Positions 51,273 through 59,827 of a DNA stretch of 64,000 nt are shown here, piece by piece. This DNA comes from an archaeon (GTDB lineage Archaea; EX4484-52; WAPT01): positions 62,001 to 126,000 of the forward strand of contig JAPDKB010000007.1 in NCBI GenBank assembly GCA_029258795.1, given 5' to 3'. A program made the translations under genes and the position numbers. The stretch's first letter is position 1; the number at the start of each line of letters is the position of its first letter. The notes beneath the pieces are model-generated. The model saw only the letters and a list, made by a program, of their open reading frames with translations. It was not told the origin of the DNA and did not search any database.

Positions 51273-53834
51273 TCACCCTGCCTCCACCCCAGCCTTGCTT
51301 CTTGCTGTAATCTTCCTGTCCAGCACGAGCTTGCCGTTCTCGTCAAACTTCACGCCAAAGACTCTCGAGATTCCGCCTTCCATCACCACGCCGTATATGC
51401 GAGATGCCTTTTTAACCGTTATGTCGTTGTGAGAAATAACTATGAACTGCGAACTCTTGGAATACATGTTGATCAGATCGCCGAGCTTTTCAGAATTCAC
51501 AGGATCCAAAGCTGCATCTATCTCATCCAGAGCATAGAACGGATACGGCTTGTACTGCTGCACAGCGAACAGAAAAGCTATGGCAACCATCGTTTTTTCT
51601 CCGCCGGACAAAGCGTCAATGCTCGTGATCTTCTTGTTTTTCGGCCTCACGTTTATCAGCAAACCGCTTTCTATGTCATCTTCCCTCTCAAGCTTCAGCT
51701 CCACACTTCCACCGATCAGCTCATCAAAAACCTCGTTGAACTTTTCATTCAGACCTCTCAGCGTGTCCATAAAAACGCGCTTCCTCTTCTCCTCGATCTC
51801 CTCAATCATCCCGAGTATCCTGGCTTTCTCCTCCCTCAGCTTCTTAACCTTTTCAGCAAACTCCTCATAGTCTTTTCTGAACTCCTCGTAATCCTCTATA
51901 GCTTTAAGGTTGACAGGAGAGAGAGCACGTATCCTCATCTCTATGCTCCTTATCTCAGCCTGCAACTGCTGCGGGTCCTTCTGCTCCAGCCCCTCCCTGT
52001 CCTTATACTTCTCAAATTCAATCATGATGTTCTCCAGCTCTCCCTCCAGCCTCGCCTTCCTTATCTTCAGCTGGTTAACCTCCGCTTCCAGCCGCAACCT
52101 CTGCTCCACCTTGAACCTTCTTTCTTCCTTCAGCTTGGCAAGTTTCTCCATCAACTCCTTCTTCTTCTCTTCCAGCTTTTTGACCTCCTGATTCTCCTCC
52201 TTCTCGCTCCTTCTCTTCTCCTCAAGCAGAGAACTCAAGTCCTTTATCTCCTGCTCCAGCTCCTCCATCTCCTTATCTATTTCAGCAAGCCTTCTCTCAT
52301 ACTCCTTGATCTTGGCCATTTCAACTGCCTGAAGCTTCTTCTTAGCTTCCTTTATGTGCCCGCCAATTATCGCTCCAGACGGTTCGAAAAGCTCGCCCTC
52401 AAGCGTAACAACCCTGACCCCTCTTGTCCTTCTCGCAGCTTCAATATCTTCAGCTACAAGCGTATCTCTGAACACGTACCTGAAGGCCTTCTCGTATTTC
52501 TTGTCGAATTCCACCAGATTGATTGCAAAATCCACTATACCCGGCATCTTTGCAGCTTGCTCTGCCTTGCCGGAAATCGGATGCTCTTCCAGCCTGTCAA
52601 GAGGTAAGAACCTCAACCTTCCAAGCTTTTCTCTCTTCAGATAATTTATGGCTTGAATGGCTACATCTTCGCTTTCAACAACCACATCATCGAGATGATT
52701 TCCTGCTGCAACCTCTATAGCTGTGCGGAACTTCTCGTCAACCTTCATGAGCTGTGCTATAGTGCCAATGACACCATCCATGCCAAGAGCAAGCAGCTGG
52801 CTCAATGCTCTGTTTCCGGCATCGATAGCTGAGCTTACCCTTTTGAGATGAGCAATCATCTCTTCAACATTCTTCCTCTCTCGCTTAAGTGCTTCAAGCT
52901 TCGCATGCCTCTTGTTTATCTTCATCACAAGTTCCTCTATCTCCCTCCTAAGCTCCGCATTCACACTCTTCTCTATTATCTCCTGGTTCAGCTTTTCAAT
53001 TTCCTTCTCAATCCTCTCTATCTCCTCATCACTCTCTCCTGCCTTGGAGCTTATGGCTTCAAGCTCCTTCTCCTTGACCTCAAGGTTTCTTTTCACACTC
53101 TCCAGCATGGACTCAACCGCTTTAAGGCGGGAATAAGCAAGGTTTGCCTTCAGCATGTCAAGCCTTTCCTCCAGCTTTCTGTATTCAATGGCAGCATCCC
53201 TCTCCTTCTTCAGCTTCTCCACAATCTTCGTCTTCTCTTCCAGAATTATCTCCGCTTCCGCAAGCTTTCTCTCGGCTTTTTCCAGCTCCTTCAATGCCTT
53301 CTCCTTCTTCTCGTTGTACTCCCTTATACCGGCAATGTCATCGATTATCTCCCTCCTCTCCTTCGGCCTCATCTCAAGCAATCTTGTAATATCCCCCTGC
53401 TGGATTATGTTGAATGACTCCGCATCTATACCTATGCTTCTCAGCACCTCAACCAGCTTTCTCCTTGTCACCGTCTTGCCGTTTATTTTGAAAACGGATT
53501 TCCCGCTCCTGTCAACCTTTCTGGAGATCACAAGAACATCATCCTCAACATCCTCCACAACTTTTCCGGAATTATCCAGATGAAGCTCAACAACCGCATA
53601 ATCTGCTGGCTTCCTGCCGTTACCTCCGTTGAAAATGACCTGAGCAAGCCTCTCGGCTCTTATGTTGGAAGACCTTGAACCGAGAACGAACACCAACCCA
53701 TCGATTATGTTGGACTTGCCCGAACCGTTTGGACCTATGATCGCGTTGAACTCCTTCTCCAGCGGTATCTCTACCCTGCCAGCGAAGGACTTGAAGTTCT
53801 CGAAAACTATGCGCTTTATGTGGGTGGTGCTCAT
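51273..53834 (-). CDS. smc: Chromosome segregation ATPase SMC with short coiled-coil arms
   Basis: 853 residues. N-terminal head: FKSFAGRVEIPLEKEFNAII and GPNGSGKSN (Walker A), IIQQGDITRLLEM. Coiled coil 1 runs about 170-335. The hinge is about 340-495 (VIGTIAQLMKVDEKFRTAIE, EPSGAIIGGHIKEAKKK). Coiled coil 2 runs about 500-700. C-terminal head: signature DALSGGEKTMVAIAFLF and Walker B YALDEIDAALD. Archaeal SMCs are normally near 1170-1190 residues; the missing length is split between both arms, so the protein looks complete but compact. Partners ScpA and ScpB are encoded at 36.5-37.8 kb. Confidence 0.93.
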   Translation of the reverse strand: MSTTHIKRIVFENFKSFAGRVEIPLEKEFNAIIGPNGSGKSNIIDGLVFVLGSRSSNIRAERLAQVIFNGGNGRKPADYAVVELHLDNSGKVVEDVEDDVLVISRKVDRSGKSVFKINGKTVTRRKLVEVLRSIGIDAESFNIIQQGDITRLLEMRPKERREIIDDIAGIREYNEKKEKALKELEKAERKLAEAEIILEEKTKIVEKLKKERDAAIEYRKLEERLDMLKANLAYSRLKAVESMLESVKRNLEVKEKELEAISSKAGESDEEIERIEKEIEKLNQEIIEKSVNAELRREIEELVMKINKRHAKLEALKRERKNVEEMIAHLKRVSSAIDAGNRALSQLLALGMDGVIGTIAQLMKVDEKFRTAIEVAAGNHLDDVVVESEDVAIQAINYLKREKLGRLRFLPLDRLEEHPISGKAEQAAKMPGIVDFAINLVEFDKKYEKAFRYVFRDTLVAEDIEAARRTRGVRVVTLEGELFEPSGAIIGGHIKEAKKKLQAVEMAKIKEYERRLAEIDKEMEELEQEIKDLSSLLEEKRRSEKEENQEVKKLEEKKKELMEKLAKLKEERRFKVEQRLRLEAEVNQLKIRKARLEGELENIMIEFEKYKDREGLEQKDPQQLQAEIRSIEMRIRALSPVNLKAIEDYEEFRKDYEEFAEKVKKLREEKARILGMIEEIEEKRKRVFMDTLRGLNEKFNEVFDELIGGSVELKLEREDDIESGLLINVRPKNKKITSIDALSGGEKTMVAIAFLFAVQQYKPYPFYALDEIDAALDPVNSEKLGDLINMYSKSSQFIVISHNDITVKKASRIYGVVMEGGISRVFGVKFDENGKLVLDRKITARSKAGVEAG

Positions 53835-53883
53835 ACAGTTTAATTTTGATGCAGAAGGTGTATAAATTATTTTTTGAGGAGAT

Positions 53884-54762
53884 TCACAACCTCAAATTCT
53901 CCTGATCAACCAGCCATGCTCCAAGAATTATCAGAAGCAAGCCGATAATGGGTGCCGGTATTATTGGCTCGTGGATGATGAAGTAGATGAAGATAAGCGA
54001 GACAAACGGCGTTAAAAACACAATGGATGCCGGTCTTGCCACCTCTCCCAGCTCTATGGCTTTAAACCACAAAAATGTTGCGATTCCATCGGTAAAGGCG
54101 CCTATCCACCCCACCCCAAAAAGCTCTAGCATGCTCAACTTTCTGATATGGATGAAGGGTGAGAATGTTAAAAGCGCGAGCAAGCATGCGAAAAGATAAT
54201 AGTGGAAGGTGGCGACGAGCTTGTCGTACTTGAGCTTTTTGCCGAGAGCGAAAAACAGACCTGTGGTGAAAGCAGCAAGCACAGCAATAACATCTGCAAG
54301 CGGGTTGAAGGTGAGCATACCACCATTCCCTCCCAGAATTATTACCATAGCCCCTCCAAATCCGAGTGAGACTCCCGCGAGCTTGGTTTTTGTTAGCTTT
54401 TCATTGAGGAGGAAGCTTGCAAACAAGACAAGCGCCACAGGCCACAGGTAATTCAGAATGAAAACTTCCTGCGCACTTCCAATGTCCAGCGCTGCAAAAA
54501 AGAGGAAATAGTACATATAACAGCCCAAAAATCCCATAAATGCAAAAGTACCGTAATCTTTCAGGGTGTATCCTTTCAATGCTCCCAACCCTTTGTCCAG
54601 AGCAATGGCAATTAACAGTGCAAGAACAGAAAAAGGAAAGCTATAAAACAAAAGCTCAAAGCTGTTCATGTTTTGGAGAGTGATCTTGCCCACAGCCGGC
54701 GTGGTGGCCCATAAAAACACCACTGCCAAAGCAAGCATTATTTGTAGTTTGCTGCGATGCAT
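53884..54762 (-). CDS. EamA/DMT superfamily transporter
   Basis: 292 residues with about ten predicted membrane helices in two homologous halves, as in drug/metabolite transporters. The N-terminus has MLALAVVFLWATTPAVGKIT, and the second half has FIYFIIHEPIIPAPIIGLLL near the end. EKLTKTKLAGVSLGFGGAMV and the C-terminal GLLLIILGAWLV are the usual end-of-half segments. The substrate cannot be inferred. It lies between smc and EF-2 in the same orientation, with its own AT-rich upstream region. Confidence 0.9.
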   Translation of the reverse strand: MHRSKLQIMLALAVVFLWATTPAVGKITLQNMNSFELLFYSFPFSVLALLIAIALDKGLGALKGYTLKDYGTFAFMGFLGCYMYYFLFFAALDIGSAQEVFILNYLWPVALVLFASFLLNEKLTKTKLAGVSLGFGGAMVIILGGNGGMLTFNPLADVIAVLAAFTTGLFFALGKKLKYDKLVATFHYYLFACLLALLTFSPFIHIRKLSMLELFGVGWIGAFTDGIATFLWFKAIELGEVARPASIVFLTPFVSLIFIYFIIHEPIIPAPIIGLLLIILGAWLVDQENLRL

Positions 54763-54834
54763 AAAGGGTTAATTACTCGCTTGAGGCATATAAATGTTCC
54801 TCAAAAAGTAAAGTAAGAAAGGGAAAATACAGAA

Positions 54835-57033
54835 TCACTCCTCCTCGATCCTCGGCATTTCCAGCTTCATTCCCTTCCTCTTCCTGATGTCCATGATGTA
54901 TTTTTCCTGCAGCTCATCGGGCACCTTCTCATAGATGATGTCAACCAGCGACTGGAATCCTCTTCCTCCAGTTGCTGACTTAAGCGCTGCTTCAAATCCG
55001 CTTATCTCCGCAACTGGCAGCTTGACCTTCAGTATTGTCATTCCGCTTTCTTCATTCATCTCCAAAATCTGTCCTCTTCTGTTCTGCACTTCCTTGATGA
55101 CATTACCTACGGTTTCTGATGGCGCGTCTATACGGAGAATCTGTTTCGGCTCGAGCAGCATCGCTCCAGCATCAAGCATCGCATTCCTTATAGCTTGCTT
55201 AACCGCTGGATAGACCTGCGCTGGACCTCTGTGGATGGAGTCCTCGTGCAGCTTGGCATCCATCAGCTTGACCTTCAGGCCAAAGCACGGCTCTCCTGCA
55301 AGAGGGCCTTCATCACATATCTGGCGGAAAGCATCTATAACAAGCTCCTTAACCTCCTCTATCTGAATTATACCTCTGGTCATGTTGAGGATGATGTTCG
55401 TGTCATATATGTCCCACACGTTCCTAGCTTCCTCCCTGTCCATGCCCAGAGCGACGAGCTTCTCCGTTATCTCCTTCACGTCCTGTCTTCTTATCTTGGC
55501 AACCTCAAGCTCCTTGCGGAACAGTGCTTCCACCACGCTCTGCTCGAGGGGCTCGACCATGATGTAGAACTTGTTGTGCTTGTTGGGCGACTTACCCTCG
55601 AATATTCTGGATTGCTTCCTTACACTCTCTCTAAAGATGACGATCGGTGGTGAAACAATGATATCTATGCCCTTATCCTTCAGGAACCTCTCCACCTTGG
55701 CTTCTATGTGCAGTTCTCCAAGTCCGGAAACAAGCGTCTCGCCAGTATCCTCTGAAATCTGTACTCTCAGTGTTGGATCCTCCCTTGCGCGCTGTCTCAA
55801 AAGCTCTATCATCTTCGGCAGATTTTTGACATCCTTGACTTCAATGGATTTGGTCACGACAGGCTCGAATATGTGCTTTATCTCTTCAAACGGCGCAACT
55901 TTCATTCCCGGATCGCACACTGTTTCTCCGGCAAAAGCATCCAGCAGACCGGTCACAGCAATTATGTTTCCTGCGGGAATTTCAGGCACAGCAAACCTTC
56001 TCGGTCCGAGGAAGAGTGCAACCTGCTGCACCCTCTCCTTCTTGTCCTGTGTTACCAGATACACCTCCTGCCCCTCTTTTATCGTACCGCTGAATATACG
56101 CATGGTTGTAACTGTGCCGGCATGAGGATCAGAAGCCACGTTCGTGACGACTCCAACAAGCGGGCCGTTGCTGTCACACTCAACCATTGATTTACCTTCA
56201 GGCGTGTCAAGGTCTCCAGTCCATATAGTCGCTATTCTGTACTTCTGAGCTTCCTTGGGGGAGGGTAAGTGTCTCACCACCATATCCAGCAATACCTGAT
56301 GCACCTTTGCTTTCTTTGCAAGCTCGTCCTCCTTTCCGGCATTCGTAAGCTCAATTATGTCCTTGAATGTTATGCCCGTCTTCTGCATGAACGGGAAGGA
56401 TATGGCCCATCTTCTGTAAGCCGAACCGAAGGCCACCTTGCCGGACTGCACGTCAACAAGCCACTTCTCCTTGTATTCATCAGGAGCGTACTTTCTTATC
56501 AGGTTGTTAACATCGTTTATGTGCTTCATCAATCTCTGCTGCATCTCTTCCGGAGAGAGCTTCAGCTCCTTGATCAAACGATCAACCTTATTGATGAAGA
56601 GCACGGGCTTGACCTTTTCCTTGAGCGCCTGCCTCAACACGGTTTCTGTTTGAGGCATCACGCCCTCAACAGCACAGACAAGAACTATAACTCCATCAAC
56701 TGCTCGCATGGCTCTTGTAACATCTCCACCAAAGTCAACGTGTCCGGGGGTATCTATCAGGTTTATCAAATATTTTTCTCCACCATACTCGTGAATCATG
56801 GAAGCGTTAGCTGAATAGATGGTTATACCTCTCTCCTGCTCCTGCTTGTCGAAGTCCATGAAAAGCTGGCTTCCCGCAAGCTCCTCAGAAAGCATGCCCG
56901 CTCCTGCAAGCAGGTGATCGGAAAGAGTGGTCTTACCGTGATCTATGTGGGCAGCGATACCTATGTTTCTTATCTTGGTTGGATCCTTCGATATCTTCTT
57001 AATTTCATTTATCATGTCCTCAACCTTACCCAT
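54835..57033 (-). CDS. fusA: Elongation factor 2
   Basis: Translocation GTPase. 732 residues: AHIDHGKTTLSDHLLAGAG (P-loop), RGITIYSANAS, LIDTPGHVDFGGDV, VLFINKVDRL, and domain IV with HEDSIHRGPAQVYPAV. The His in IHRG (about residue 598) is the position modified to diphthamide in archaea and eukaryotes. Length is normal and there is no intein. The start is preceded by a GGTGAGGTG-type site. It is divergent from the RNase P subunit gene. Confidence 0.97.
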   Translation of the reverse strand: MGKVEDMINEIKKISKDPTKIRNIGIAAHIDHGKTTLSDHLLAGAGMLSEELAGSQLFMDFDKQEQERGITIYSANASMIHEYGGEKYLINLIDTPGHVDFGGDVTRAMRAVDGVIVLVCAVEGVMPQTETVLRQALKEKVKPVLFINKVDRLIKELKLSPEEMQQRLMKHINDVNNLIRKYAPDEYKEKWLVDVQSGKVAFGSAYRRWAISFPFMQKTGITFKDIIELTNAGKEDELAKKAKVHQVLLDMVVRHLPSPKEAQKYRIATIWTGDLDTPEGKSMVECDSNGPLVGVVTNVASDPHAGTVTTMRIFSGTIKEGQEVYLVTQDKKERVQQVALFLGPRRFAVPEIPAGNIIAVTGLLDAFAGETVCDPGMKVAPFEEIKHIFEPVVTKSIEVKDVKNLPKMIELLRQRAREDPTLRVQISEDTGETLVSGLGELHIEAKVERFLKDKGIDIIVSPPIVIFRESVRKQSRIFEGKSPNKHNKFYIMVEPLEQSVVEALFRKELEVAKIRRQDVKEITEKLVALGMDREEARNVWDIYDTNIILNMTRGIIQIEEVKELVIDAFRQICDEGPLAGEPCFGLKVKLMDAKLHEDSIHRGPAQVYPAVKQAIRNAMLDAGAMLLEPKQILRIDAPSETVGNVIKEVQNRRGQILEMNEESGMTILKVKLPVAEISGFEAALKSATGGRGFQSLVDIIYEKVPDELQEKYIMDIRKRKGMKLEMPRIEEE

Positions 57034-57216
57034 AACACCTCACCACCGCTCGAAATCACTTGCAAAAGCAAAACGCGACAGAAGCGCTGAATGAGGTTTA
57101 ATAATGATTCGATAGATTTAATAAGGTTTTGGTTTTTGAAAATGCTTGGTTTTAGAATTTGAAGTTTACAGCACATATTAATTTTTGCGGTTGCCGTTAA
57201 AATCTAAGTGGTGTGG

Positions 57217-57588
57217 ATGTCTGCATCATCCCAGAAAACAAGAAGGCCCTCCCGCAAGCCAAAATGGCAGAAAGAAATAGCAAGGGAGAGAATTGAAATT
57301 CTCTTCAAGCTTGCGGATGAGGAGTTCCGCAATGGCAGAAAGGATCTTGCCAACAGGTATGTGAAGCTTGCAAGAAAAATAGCGATGAAATACAATGTGA
57401 GGATTCCACGGTATCTGAAAAGAAGGTTCTGCAAAAAGTGTCATGCTTACCTGAAGCCGGGTGTGAACGCAAGGGTGCGCGTGAGATCCAAGCAGAAGTA
57501 CGTGCTCATAACCTGCCTTGAATGCGGACATAAGATGAGATTTCCCTATGTCAGGGAGAAAAAAACAAAAAAGCGGGAAGAGGTATAA
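57217..57588 (+). CDS. rnp4: Ribonuclease P protein component 4 (Rpp21)
   Basis: Zinc-binding RNase P protein that works with Rpp29 on 5' tRNA maturation. About 123 residues from ATG 57217 (a GTG at 57208 is also possible). It is highly basic. The helical N-terminus (IARERIEILFKLADEEF, LANRYVKLARKIAMKYNVRI) is followed by a zinc ribbon with CKKC (about 71-74) and CLEC (about 99-102). These features are diagnostic. The next small gene begins 2 nt after its stop. Confidence 0.93.
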   Translation: MSASSQKTRRPSRKPKWQKEIARERIEILFKLADEEFRNGRKDLANRYVKLARKIAMKYNVRIPRYLKRRFCKKCHAYLKPGVNARVRVRSKQKYVLITCLECGHKMRFPYVREKKTKKREEV

Positions 57589-57590
57589 AC

Positions 57591-57713
57591 ATGCAGAAGT
57601 CATTTTCCAGTTTGCGAAGAAAGTACTTGAAGCTTAAGGCAAGAGCTCTTAGAGATGAGGATAGGAGGTTCAAAGAATTTGTGAAGCGGATAGTGAATAA
57701 ATATAATGGCTAA
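57591..57713 (+). CDS. Small basic protein, unknown
   Basis: A 40-residue ORF, rich in Lys and Arg (MQKSFSSLRRKYLKLKARAL at the start). It sits 2 nt after rnp4 and overlaps the next gene by 8 nt. Its GAGGTATAAAC leader resembles a ribosome binding site. Tight packing suggests it is real, but I recognise no family. It might bind RNA given its charge and its neighbour. Confidence 0.45.
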   Translation: MQKSFSSLRRKYLKLKARALRDEDRRFKEFVKRIVNKYNG

Positions 57714-57999
57714 ATATAATGGCAAAGTTGTTGTAATTCTCTTCGGCTCGCGGGCCAGAAAAGCTGACTACGATGTTTTCGTGGTGGTTGAAAAGATAAG
57801 GGACTACTGGAAGGAGCTCGAAAGTATGTATCATCTCAAGCCGAGATTTCTTGAGGTGGATGTTGTGCTTGCGGAAGAAAAGGATGTGATCAACTATTAT
57901 CACGATGATGTTCTCACGCGAGAAGCGCTGAAAGGCAAGTGGCTGCACGACGGTCTTAAGCTGAAGGAAAAGCTCTCCCGAGTTCTAAAAACCAGTTGA
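57706..57999 (+). CDS. Minimal nucleotidyltransferase-like protein
   Basis: 97 residues. VVVILFGSRARKADYDVFVV carries the GSR...DYDV motif of the MNT nucleotidyltransferase fold with a shortened loop; a third Asp could be in LEVDVVLAEE. There is no adjacent HEPN partner. It overlaps the small basic ORF upstream. The function may be protein or RNA nucleotidylation; not certain. Confidence 0.7.
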   Translation: MAKYNGKVVVILFGSRARKADYDVFVVVEKIRDYWKELESMYHLKPRFLEVDVVLAEEKDVINYYHDDVLTREALKGKWLHDGLKLKEKLSRVLKTS

Positions 58000-58135
58000 A
58001 GGGAGCGCTCATTTACCCCGGAACAGATCATCTGCAGATCAGCGCTCAGCCTCTGACGGTAAAATCATCGCGCCCCAGAAAAAGTTTGTGGTGGGAATTT
58101 TAAAACCGTTTCAGTAAAAATCGAACAGCTGGGAG

Positions 58136-58939
58136 TTACAAATACTCGTGAATTAACATGGTATCTTTACCGTTTATACCTCTTCCAAACTCAACAACCC
58201 AGCCGAATCCGTTTCCGTTGCCGTTATTTCTTTTGAGCGCACTTCCGTTTTGCATCACGCGTGAATAGTTGCCCTGCAACAGCTTTTTGGTGTGGTAATG
58301 TCCGAAATCGACAAGGTTTGGTGGATCGAATCCCTTCTTTACGGCTTTGGAAATGTAATGATCCGCATACTTTGTGATGCACTCCCCGTTGTTTCCCTTC
58401 GGGTGAATCAGGTCAAGAGTATAACGATTATTGAGTTTGACCCTAACAAAACCCGCGCCCATCACCTCTATATCAGTCCTGTCGTCAAGCAATTCCCTGA
58501 AAATTTCCGCCGCACCCTTATATGATATCTTTCCATCATCTCTATCTATGAGAAAAGATGCAGCATGAATATCATGATTGCCAAGCACCACATAATATTT
58601 GTTATTTTCCACCTCCGGTAAGCTCTTTTTCAACCCTTCTATCTGCTCGTAAACTATCTTTTCACCAATATCCTTTGGAAGTTTGAGATTATAGGCGCTT
58701 TCCACCACATCCCCGACTATAAAATGCGTTCTCACACCATAGTTAATTGCATCCATGAAATACTTTTGAATTAACGGTTCATCGCAATCCGCATGCCCGC
58801 AATGGAAGTCGGAGGTTAAAGAAAAAATCGTTCGATCATTAAACTCAATCTCTTTCGGCGACTTGAGGTGGGAACGAATCATTTTCCAGTAAGCATTGAT
58901 CCATTTTATGGTGCCGTTCTTTTTGGATCCCATCCTCAA
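58136..58939 (-). CDS. Calcineurin-like metallophosphoesterase
   Basis: 267 residues. Dimetal phosphoesterase motifs occur in order: SDFHCGH (about 43), FIVGDVVE, VVLGNHDIHAA, LDLIHPKG and DFGHYHTKKL. All metal ligands are present. The N-terminal 35 residues are a basic extension. Substrate unknown. It starts just downstream of a transposase remnant region and has no operon partner. Confidence 0.88.
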   Translation of the reverse strand: MRMGSKKNGTIKWINAYWKMIRSHLKSPKEIEFNDRTIFSLTSDFHCGHADCDEPLIQKYFMDAINYGVRTHFIVGDVVESAYNLKLPKDIGEKIVYEQIEGLKKSLPEVENNKYYVVLGNHDIHAASFLIDRDDGKISYKGAAEIFRELLDDRTDIEVMGAGFVRVKLNNRYTLDLIHPKGNNGECITKYADHYISKAVKKGFDPPNLVDFGHYHTKKLLQGNYSRVMQNGSALKRNNGNGNGFGWVVEFGRGINGKDTMLIHEYL

Positions 58940-59030
58940 TCCCTACCAACATGTCGAGATATCAATGCTTCACAATTGAGAGTTCCATTCATTAACTATT
59001 TAAATGTTTTGCACGTCTCGATTGGACATA

Positions 59031-59574
59031 TCAACTTAACTCCCCCTTAGCCCACACAACCATATTATACAAGCCGACAAAACTTTCGACAAAACACTCA
59101 ACACACCCACCAACATCTCTGGCATTCCTTCTAAAACAATTATAAAACCTCCTTGTCCTATGCTTCAGAACAAAAACCATGACTCAACAAAACTTCTCTT
59201 TCCAAATCTTTCATGCTTATATCTCAATCCAAATCTCTCCAGAGCCCGTATATACCATGGAGCTTTATCCACCAAAATCAACTCCGGCTTACCAGTACAT
59301 TTGCTCAAAACTTTCTTAACAAAAACAAAAGCGTCCAGAGAGCTTCTCCCTTTGCTTACATGCAGAGCTATTACCTCCTTTCTTTCCAGATCTCTTGCAA
59401 TCCATACATAAAAGCCATCAAGTTTTGTCTCATCATTGCTATCGTTTTTCTTTTTACTGGCTTTATTTCCCTGAGAAATTCTTTCGTTTTTCTGAATAAC
59501 TTTCTCACGTTCTCATGGCTCATATCTGTTTCATCTCCTGCTTTTCTGTATGATAATCCCGAGAAATAAAGCAA
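59031..59574 (-). pseudogene. Decayed DDE transposase (IS6-like archaeal family)
   Basis: Minus-strand fragments in different frames join into one transposase. The N-terminal part (59574-59371) begins MLYFSGLSYRKAGDETDMSH. A second frame carries DETKLDGFYVWIARDLERKE, VSKGRSSLDAFVFVKKVL, PELILVDKAPWYIRALERFG and HERFGKRSFVESWF. A third carries LKHRTRRFYNCFRRNARDV and ends VVWAKGELS. At least two frameshifts (about 59410-59480 and 59150-59175) break it. The DE(T)...D...E pattern fits a DDE catalytic core. No intact copy is in the window. Confidence 0.8.
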
Positions 59575-59647
59575 TACTGGCTTTATCTTGTTTTTCTTTC
59601 AGCTTTTTGTTTCTTTTAAATATCCTTGAGAACATTTCATCTATATG

Positions 59648-59713
59648 GGGGCTCAGCATGGTATATCACATCCTTTAATGTGTGTTTTGCAAAATCAAGA
59701 TATGCTGAGCCCC
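59648..59713. repeat. 13-bp perfect inverted repeat
   Basis: GGGGGCTCAGCAT (59648-59660) and ATGCTGAGCCCCC (59701-59713) flank 40 nt. The element lies between the transposase remnant and the next surface gene and could be a miniature inverted-repeat element or a terminator-like hairpin. No clear target-site duplication is seen. Confidence 0.6.
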
Positions 59714-59827
59714 CTTATTTCGATTTTTATGCTAGAGTGGAGAAATTGGTTCTTAAGTTGACATGCTCACTCAAATTTTCTTATGCTTTTGTTTCAGATT
59801 TTACCTTTCAAATTCATATTCATAGAA

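Noticed and set aside
51429-53417. Long Leu-rich plus-strand frames
   Set aside because: They are the complement of the Glu/Lys-rich coiled coils of smc, where CTC/CTT codons arise from GAG/AAG.
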